Shown piece by piece: positions 58,323-64,000 of a DNA stretch of 64,000 nt. The notes below the pieces were generated by a model. It saw only the letters and a program-made list of their open reading frames with translations, was not told the origin of the DNA and did not search any database. A program made the position numbers and the translations under genes. The DNA is taken from NCBI GenBank assembly GCA_014378715.1, contig JACMNE010000056.1, positions 1 to 64,000 on the forward strand, written 5' to 3'. Numbering within the stretch: position 1 is the first letter of the stretch; the number at the start of each line of letters is the position of its first letter. The stretch comes from Microbacteriaceae bacterium (GTDB lineage Bacteria; Actinomycetota; Actinomycetes; Actinomycetales; Microbacteriaceae).

Positions 58323-58964
58323 ATGTGGGAATTTCTCGTCAGCAGGTTCGACCAGATCTGGGTCGCCTCGCTGCAGCACTTCAGCCTGGTCGTCCAGTGC
58401 CTGGTCGTCGCCACGGTTCTCGCCGTGGCCATCGCCGCATTGGTCTACCGTAACCGGACCCTCACCTCGCTCGCCAGCGGCGTCTCGGCGATCGGGCTCA
58501 CCATCCCGTCCTTCGCCCTCGTCGGTCTGCTCATCGCGCCGGTCGGCTTCGGCGTGGCACCGGCCGTTGTGGTCGTCACCTTCTTCGCCCTCCTGCCCGT
58601 GCTGCGCAACGCGATCGTGGGTCTCGCCGGCATCGACCGGAACATCGTGGAGTCGGCGCCCGGAATCGGCATGAGCCGCTCCCGCACCTTTCTCCAGATC
58701 GAGCTGCCGCTGGCCTGGCCCGTCATCCTCGGCGGCGTGCGCATCTCGGCCCAGATGGTCATGGGCATCGCCGCCGTCGCCGCCTACGTGCTCGGCCCGG
58801 GCCTGGGTGGCTTCATCTTCTCCGGGCTCGCCAGACTCGGCGGGGCCAACTCGCTCGAATCCGTTCTCACCGGGGTCGTCGGCGTGATCATCCTCGCCCT
58901 CATCCTCGATCTCCTGCTCGTCGGCCTCGGCCGGCTCACCACACCGAGAGGCATCCGTGTCTGA
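58323..58964 (+). CDS. Osmoprotectant (glycine betaine/choline) ABC transporter permease
   Basis: MWEFLVSRFDQIWVASLQHFSLVVQC; GIGMSRSRTFLQIELPLAWPVILGGVRI. Confidence 0.88.
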   Translation: MWEFLVSRFDQIWVASLQHFSLVVQCLVVATVLAVAIAALVYRNRTLTSLASGVSAIGLTIPSFALVGLLIAPVGFGVAPAVVVVTFFALLPVLRNAIVGLAGIDRNIVESAPGIGMSRSRTFLQIELPLAWPVILGGVRISAQMVMGIAAVAAYVLGPGLGGFIFSGLARLGGANSLESVLTGVVGVIILALILDLLLVGLGRLTTPRGIRV

Positions 58965-60429
58965 ATCAACCATCGCCCCCACCGTCCCCGTCGCCGAGGG
59001 CGGCAAGTCGATCCTCCTCGACCAGGTGACCAAGCGTTTCCCCGGCCAGAAGTCCCCGGCCGTCGACGGACTCACGCTCGAGATCCCGGCCGGCAAGATC
59101 GTGATGCTCGTCGGCCCGTCCGGCTGTGGAAAGACCACCACCCTCAAGATGATCAACCGCCTGATCGAGCCGACGACCGGACGCATCGTGCTCGGCGACG
59201 AGGACGTCACCGACATCGACGGCGACGACCTGCGCCGTCGCATCGGCTACGTCATCCAGGCTGGCGGGCTGTTCCCGCACCTCACGGTCGCCGCGAACAT
59301 CTCTATCGTGCCCAAGATGCTCGGCTGGGCGAAGGACCGCATCACCGCCCGCGTCGACGAACTCCTCGAACTGGTCTCCCTCGACCCGGCCATCTACCGC
59401 GACCGCTACCCGCGCGAGCTCTCCGGCGGCCAGCAGCAGCGCATCGGGGTCGCCCGCGCGCTCGCGGCCGACCCGCCCGTGCTGCTCATGGACGAGCCGT
59501 TCGGCGCCGTCGACCCGATCACCCGCCAGCGCCTGCAGGACGAGCTCATCCGCATCCAGGAGGAGGTACAGAAGACGATGGTTATCGTCACGCACGACTT
59601 CGACGAGGCCGTCAAGCTCGGCGACTGGATCGTCGTCTTCGACGAGGGCGCCCGCATCGTGCAGTACGACACCCCGGACCGCATCCTCGCCGAGCCCGCC
59701 AACGAGTTCGTCGAGAACTTCATCGGCGCGGGAGCCGGGCTCAAGCAGCTCACACTCCGCCGCGTCGGCGACGTAGACCTGGCCGAGGCCATCATCGCCC
59801 GCCCGGGGGACGCCGCGAAGGACGTGCTCACCCGGATCGACGCGGCCGGTCACGGACACGCGGTCATCCTCGACGAGCGCGACCGTCCGCTGCAGTGGCC
59901 TTCGCGCCTGCAGCTGACCCGGCTCGAGACGATCGGCTCCACCCCGACCGAGAATCTGCCGGTCATCGGCCGCCGTGCGACCCTCAACGACGCCCTCGAC
60001 ACGATGCTCGTCTCGAGCGCCGGCGCCGCCCTCGTCACCGGCAAGCGCGACGCCTTCCTCGGGGTCATCAACATCGAGACCATCATGGACGCGATCACCG
60101 CCGTGCGCACCGAGGCGGCGGCCGCCGGCACGAACACCCCGGTGGGCACGAACACCGAGTCGATCAGCATCATCGATCCCACGGCCACCGACGGCGCCGC
60201 GGCATGGGCACCTCAACGAAGAAGCGTCGCGACGCTGTCTCCGAGGCGCCGGAGCAGAAGACCTCCGGAGCGAGCGGTTGGCGCGGACTCGTCATCCAGC
60301 CTGCCGGGATCCTCCTCGTGCTGGCGGCATTCCTCATCTGGCTCAACACCGCCGTCCTCACCGACACCGAGCGCACCACGCTGTCGCCCGACGCGCTCTG
60401 GCGCGGAATGCAGCAGCACCTCTCGCTGA
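58957..60429 (+). CDS. Osmoprotectant ABC transporter ATP-binding protein with CBS domains; 3' ~75 codons probably artefactual or frameshifted
   Basis: VGPSGCGKTTTLKMINRL, LSGGQQQRIGVARALAADPPVLLMDEPFGAVDP; ORF runs out of frame into the next permease. Confidence 0.87.
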   Translation: MSESTIAPTVPVAEGGKSILLDQVTKRFPGQKSPAVDGLTLEIPAGKIVMLVGPSGCGKTTTLKMINRLIEPTTGRIVLGDEDVTDIDGDDLRRRIGYVIQAGGLFPHLTVAANISIVPKMLGWAKDRITARVDELLELVSLDPAIYRDRYPRELSGGQQQRIGVARALAADPPVLLMDEPFGAVDPITRQRLQDELIRIQEEVQKTMVIVTHDFDEAVKLGDWIVVFDEGARIVQYDTPDRILAEPANEFVENFIGAGAGLKQLTLRRVGDVDLAEAIIARPGDAAKDVLTRIDAAGHGHAVILDERDRPLQWPSRLQLTRLETIGSTPTENLPVIGRRATLNDALDTMLVSSAGAALVTGKRDAFLGVINIETIMDAITAVRTEAAAAGTNTPVGTNTESISIIDPTATDGAAAWAPQRRSVATLSPRRRSRRPPERAVGADSSSSLPGSSSCWRHSSSGSTPPSSPTPSAPRCRPTRSGAECSSTSR

Positions 60430-60992
60430 CCTTCGTGGCCGCCGCGATCGTACTCATCATCGCGATCCCGCTCGGGATCCTGCTCACCCGCACCGCGTTC
60501 CGACGCATCGCGGGACCCGTGCTGGCCATCGCCAACTTCGGCCAGGCCGCCCCGGCCGTGGGACTCGTGGTGCTGATCGCCATCTTCATCCCCTCCGGCT
60601 ACTGGGCCTCCATAGTGGCGCTCGTGCTCTACGCGGCCCTCCCGGTGCTACGGAACACCATGATCGGCATCCAAGGGGTCGACGCCCGCCTCGTCGAGGC
60701 CGGGCGCGGAATGGGGATGAGCAACCTCGCCGTGCTCCTGAAGGTCGAGCTGCCGTTGGCCGTGCCCGTGATGCTCTCTGGCATCCGCACCGCCCTCGTG
60801 CTGGTCGTCGGAACCGCCGCCCTGGCCGCGTTCATCAACGGAGGAGGCCTCGGACTGCTCATCGTCACCGGCGTGAACCTGTACCTCTATAACGTGCTCA
60901 TCGCCGGGGCGCTGCTCATCGCACTCCTTGCACTGTTCATCGACTGGCTGGGCCTCGTGGTCGAACACGTCGCCCGCCCGAAGGGACTCTGA
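60204..60992 (+). CDS. Osmoprotectant ABC transporter permease
   Basis: MGTSTKKRRDAVSEAPEQ...; GRGMGMSNLAVLLKVELPLAVPVMLSGIRTALV. Confidence 0.88.
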   Translation: MGTSTKKRRDAVSEAPEQKTSGASGWRGLVIQPAGILLVLAAFLIWLNTAVLTDTERTTLSPDALWRGMQQHLSLTFVAAAIVLIIAIPLGILLTRTAFRRIAGPVLAIANFGQAAPAVGLVVLIAIFIPSGYWASIVALVLYAALPVLRNTMIGIQGVDARLVEAGRGMGMSNLAVLLKVELPLAVPVMLSGIRTALVLVVGTAALAAFINGGGLGLLIVTGVNLYLYNVLIAGALLIALLALFIDWLGLVVEHVARPKGL

Positions 60993-60994
60993 TC

Positions 60995-61990
60995 GTGTCA
61001 AAATCCGCTTTTCGCAGGATTCTCTCGACCACCGCGGTCATCGCCGCTGGAATGGTCGCCCTGACCGGCTGCGGCCTCCAGCCGGCAACGGCCTATGTAC
61101 CCGAGGTGGCGCCCGGGTCGATCGAGCCGCTCGACCTGCCCGACGGCGCGAGCATCACGATCACGTCGAAGAACTTCACCGAGCAGCTCATCCTCGGCAA
61201 GATCGCGGTCATCGCCGCGAAGGCCGCCGGCTTCGACGTGACCGACATGACGAACATCCCGGGCAGCCAGCCCGCCCGCGAACTCATGCTCTCCGGCACG
61301 GCCGACATGACCTGGGAGTACACGGGGACGGCCTGGCTCACCTACCTGGGCCAGACCGAGGGGATCCCGGATCCCACCGACCAGTACGAGGCGGTGCGCG
61401 ATCTCGACGCGACCAACAACCTCAGCTGGCTGGAGCCCGCCCCCCTGAACAACACCTACGCGATGGCCGTGCGGTCGGAGGCCGTCGAGGGTCTGGGCGG
61501 CATCTCGAAGATGTCCGAGTTCCTCGCGCTGCCCGCCGCCGACCTCACGTTCTGCGTCGAGCCGGAGTTCAACTCCCGCGCGGACGGCATGACGCCGATG
61601 CTCGAGGCCTACGGTCTGGTCCGCGGCGACGGCGGGGTGCCGGAGTCAGCGATCAACATCTTCGACACGGGGGCCGTGTACACCGCGACCGCCCGCGGCA
61701 CCTGCAACTTCGGTGAGGTCTTCACGACCGACGGCCGGATCGACAGCCTCGGCCTCACGGTGCTCGAGGACGACCTGGCCTTCTTCCCCGCCTACAACGT
61801 CGCGGCCGTCATCGGCACCGAGACGCTCGACCTCTACCCGGGTCTCGCCGACGTTTTCGCCCAGATCTCTCCCGACATCACGGAGGAGAAGCTCCGCGAA
61901 CTCAACCTCCGCGTCGACGAGGGCGGAGAGGAGCCAGCCGACGTGGCCTTCGACTTCATGATCGAAGCCGGGTTCATCACCGCCCCGTGA
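60995..61990 (+). CDS. Osmoprotectant ABC transporter substrate-binding lipoprotein
   Basis: Lipobox MVALTGCG; ITITSKNFTEQLILGKIAVIAAKAAGFDV; TWEYTGTAWLTYLG. Confidence 0.9.
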   Translation: MSKSAFRRILSTTAVIAAGMVALTGCGLQPATAYVPEVAPGSIEPLDLPDGASITITSKNFTEQLILGKIAVIAAKAAGFDVTDMTNIPGSQPARELMLSGTADMTWEYTGTAWLTYLGQTEGIPDPTDQYEAVRDLDATNNLSWLEPAPLNNTYAMAVRSEAVEGLGGISKMSEFLALPAADLTFCVEPEFNSRADGMTPMLEAYGLVRGDGGVPESAINIFDTGAVYTATARGTCNFGEVFTTDGRIDSLGLTVLEDDLAFFPAYNVAAVIGTETLDLYPGLADVFAQISPDITEEKLRELNLRVDEGGEEPADVAFDFMIEAGFITAP

Positions 61991-62038
61991 TGACCACGGG
62001 TGCCCGTCACCCGCGTGATGCAGCGGGCGTTCCCCGAG

Positions 62039-62536
62039 CTACCGCAGCACCTTCTCGAAGCAGAGGGAGTTCGGGATCCCGCTCAGATACGGCTCGTATA
62101 CCGGGATCGGAGTGAAGCCGAGCCCGGTGTAGAGCGCGACGGCCTCCGGCTGGCGGTCGCCGCACTGGAGGATCAGGCGGGTGGCCCCCTGCGACCTGGC
62201 GATGCGCTCCAGCTCGGTCATGAGAGAGCGCCCGGCTCCGCGTCCGCGCGCCGCACCGCGGACGATGACCCGTTTGACCTCCCACTCGCCGCCGTGCCTG
62301 CGCAGGGCGGCGTGGGCGATGGCGTCCCCCGTTCCGTCGATCACCAGCACAGTCGCCGCGATGTGCGCGGTGTCCACGGCGAGCGCCCGGGCGACGGTGT
62401 CGGACATAGGCGGGTCACCGGGGAAGTGGTAGCGCTCCGTCATCTCCTCATCCATCACGGCACGCAGGGCGACCGCGCGGGGGTCGACGTAGTCGACGCG
62501 TACAAAGCGGAATGCGGGGTTCGGTGTCTCGACCAT
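62039..62536 (-). CDS. GNAT family N-acetyltransferase
   Basis: VKRVIVRGAARGRGAGRSLMTELERIARSQGATRLILQCGDRQPEAVALYTGLGF. Confidence 0.88.
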   Translation of the reverse strand: MVETPNPAFRFVRVDYVDPRAVALRAVMDEEMTERYHFPGDPPMSDTVARALAVDTAHIAATVLVIDGTGDAIAHAALRRHGGEWEVKRVIVRGAARGRGAGRSLMTELERIARSQGATRLILQCGDRQPEAVALYTGLGFTPIPVYEPYLSGIPNSLCFEKVLR

Positions 62537-62634
62537 CGGGGCCAGACTCTACCCCTCCCGGCTGACCTGTCCGTAGTCATCTTCGAACGGAGGATCACCG
62601 CGCAGGGAGCGCCCTCGAATTACAGACCTGTCAT

Positions 62635-62708
62635 TTGTCCACAGGCAACCACGGTCGAAGGCCCGGAATCCCGGGGAGTAATGCACAGATTCCACAGGGT
62701 TATCCACA
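62635..62708. promoter_or_regulatory. Two DnaA-box-like sequences (TTGTCCACA, TTATCCACA)
   Basis: Read directly at 62635-62643 and 62700-62708, same orientation, in an intergenic region. Confidence 0.5.
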
Positions 62709-62903
62709 GGTACGGAGTTTCGAGTCGTGGCCCTGAATCGTCAAGTAGGTAATTGCTCAACTATGTCCCCCTCTTCGACAGCCCGGCCTGGCCCGCCGTT
62801 CCGACACGGTGGCCCTTCCACGCCGCGCGCGTACCCTGTGCAGTACACACACCGGAGGCAGACGGCCTCGGGATAACTCCCCTCCGGTCGAGAAAGGGAT
62901 GCC

Positions 62904-63878
62904 ATGAGACGCGCCAGCCTTGTCCTCCTCGCCGGCCTGGGGGCAGTGGTCGCCGCCTGGCTCATCGCCCACAGCGCGTCGCCCCGGGTCACGCGCTGGG
63001 CTCCAGGCGCCGGCGAGCGTCTGATTCACGGGCAACTCAGTGCCCGGGTCTTCGGAGGCGGAGCCGAGGTGGTGGTGCTGCTCCCCGGGATCGCCGCGAG
63101 CGGCACTTTTTTCGGCACCGCGTGGGACCGCCTGGGCGTGGCCGCGACCGTCGTGGTCGTCGATCCGCTCGGTTTCGGCCACTCGATGACCGGAGCCACC
63201 GGCGGCAGCAGACCGGGTGACAGCGACGTCGACGCTGTCACCCGATCGGGCATCGCCGCCCACTGCGACGCCATCGAGGGCCTTCTCGCCCACCTCGGAC
63301 TGACCGACCGGCGCATCACCGCCGTCGGGCACTCCATGGGTGCCGCGCTCGCCCTCCATCTGGCCGACCGCCGCGACCGGCCGGGCGACCGCGTCGTCGC
63401 CTTCGACGCTCCCCTCTATGTCACCCGCCCCGAGGCCCTCGGCCGGGTTCACGGGATGGGCTGGTTCGAGGCGCTCCTGTCGAACGGCCTCCTCGCCGAA
63501 CGCGTCTGCGCCTGGATGTGCGCGCACCGCTCGCTCGCCGCCCTGCTCTCAGTCGCGGTCAATCCCACGATGCCGGTCGTCGTCGCCCGCGAGGGGGTGC
63601 TGCACACCTGGGAGTCCTACATCGGTAGCTTCGACGCGGTCGTCACCTCAGACGCCTGGGTCGCTGCGCTCGACCGACTCGACCGACGCAGAGTGCCGGT
63701 CCACCTGATCGACGGAGCGGATGACCCAGTGCCCGTCCCCGGTCGGGCGGCCGCCCTCGAGGCCGCGCACCCGAACGTCACCGCTCAGATCCACCCCGGT
63801 CGGCACGATCTTCCCCTGAGCGACCCGGCCTGGTGCGCGGAGCAGGTCGCGCTGATCGTGCGAAAATCCGCCCCCTAG
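62904..63878 (+). CDS. Alpha/beta hydrolase with N-terminal hydrophobic segment
   Basis: VVVLLPGIAASGTFFGTAWDRLG; AVGHSMGAALALHLA nucleophile elbow; DGADDPVPVPGRAAAL; GRHDLPLSDP. Confidence 0.87.
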   Translation: MRRASLVLLAGLGAVVAAWLIAHSASPRVTRWAPGAGERLIHGQLSARVFGGGAEVVVLLPGIAASGTFFGTAWDRLGVAATVVVVDPLGFGHSMTGATGGSRPGDSDVDAVTRSGIAAHCDAIEGLLAHLGLTDRRITAVGHSMGAALALHLADRRDRPGDRVVAFDAPLYVTRPEALGRVHGMGWFEALLSNGLLAERVCAWMCAHRSLAALLSVAVNPTMPVVVAREGVLHTWESYIGSFDAVVTSDAWVAALDRLDRRRVPVHLIDGADDPVPVPGRAAALEAAHPNVTAQIHPGRHDLPLSDPAWCAEQVALIVRKSAP

Positions 63879-63897
63879 TGCTCTGCCCCGGCCAGGA

Positions 63898-64000
63898 TCA
63901 GCGCGGTGGCTGGGTGCCGTATGTGTGCTCCGGCGCCGGGAAGATGCTCGCGGCGACATGGGCCATGCCCCGAGCGCGCGGCCGATGTGAGCCCCAGCCA
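63898..64000 (-). CDS. C-terminal fragment of an unidentified protein (truncated by window edge)
   Basis: Open minus frame ...MAHVAASIFPAPEHTYGTQPPR, TGA at 63898-63900. Confidence 0.35.
   Translation of the reverse strand, partial: GWGSHRPRARGMAHVAASIFPAPEHTYGTQPPR

Overview
This 64 kb window is GC-rich, densely coded and looks like actinobacterial chromosome (probably Microbacteriaceae, judged from gene content and codon use; not verified). I saw no rRNA, tRNA, CRISPR array, transposase or prophage. Main blocks: (i) a mannan/mannoside utilisation locus (~0.2-13 kb) with GH26 and cell-wall-anchored GH5-like mannanases, GH2 beta-mannosidase, sugar ABC transporter, ROK kinase, ROK regulator and a LacI-type protein without an HTH; (ii) a bifunctional PutA with a divergent LysR; (iii) housekeeping and metabolic genes (phosphoketolase, actP-type symporter, pfkA, trhO, AlkA-like glycosylase); (iv) a nearly complete coproporphyrin-dependent heme cluster (hemL, hemB, hemD, hemC, hemH, hemQ, hemY/cgoX, hemE, hemA) interrupted by three small envelope genes; (v) cstA/ybdD, a class A beta-lactamase-fold protein with substituted catalytic motifs, M13 peptidase, MATE, MFS, nucS; (vi) a type III PKS / ICMT-like methyltransferase / FAD oxygenase cassette resembling srsABC; (vii) an osmoprotectant ABC operon. 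The strongest unexplained signal is a very over-represented word, AGCGGATGTCGC (core GCGGATGTCG). By hand I counted about 31 perfect cores in both orientations and about 13 perfect 12-mers. It lies inside genes in several reading frames (ADV, DIR, TSA, RMS), and an inverted pair brackets an intergenic repeat at ~55.9-56.15 kb. This resembles an uptake-sequence-like or other chromosome-wide DNA signal. All coordinates and counts were made by eye and need computational confirmation.
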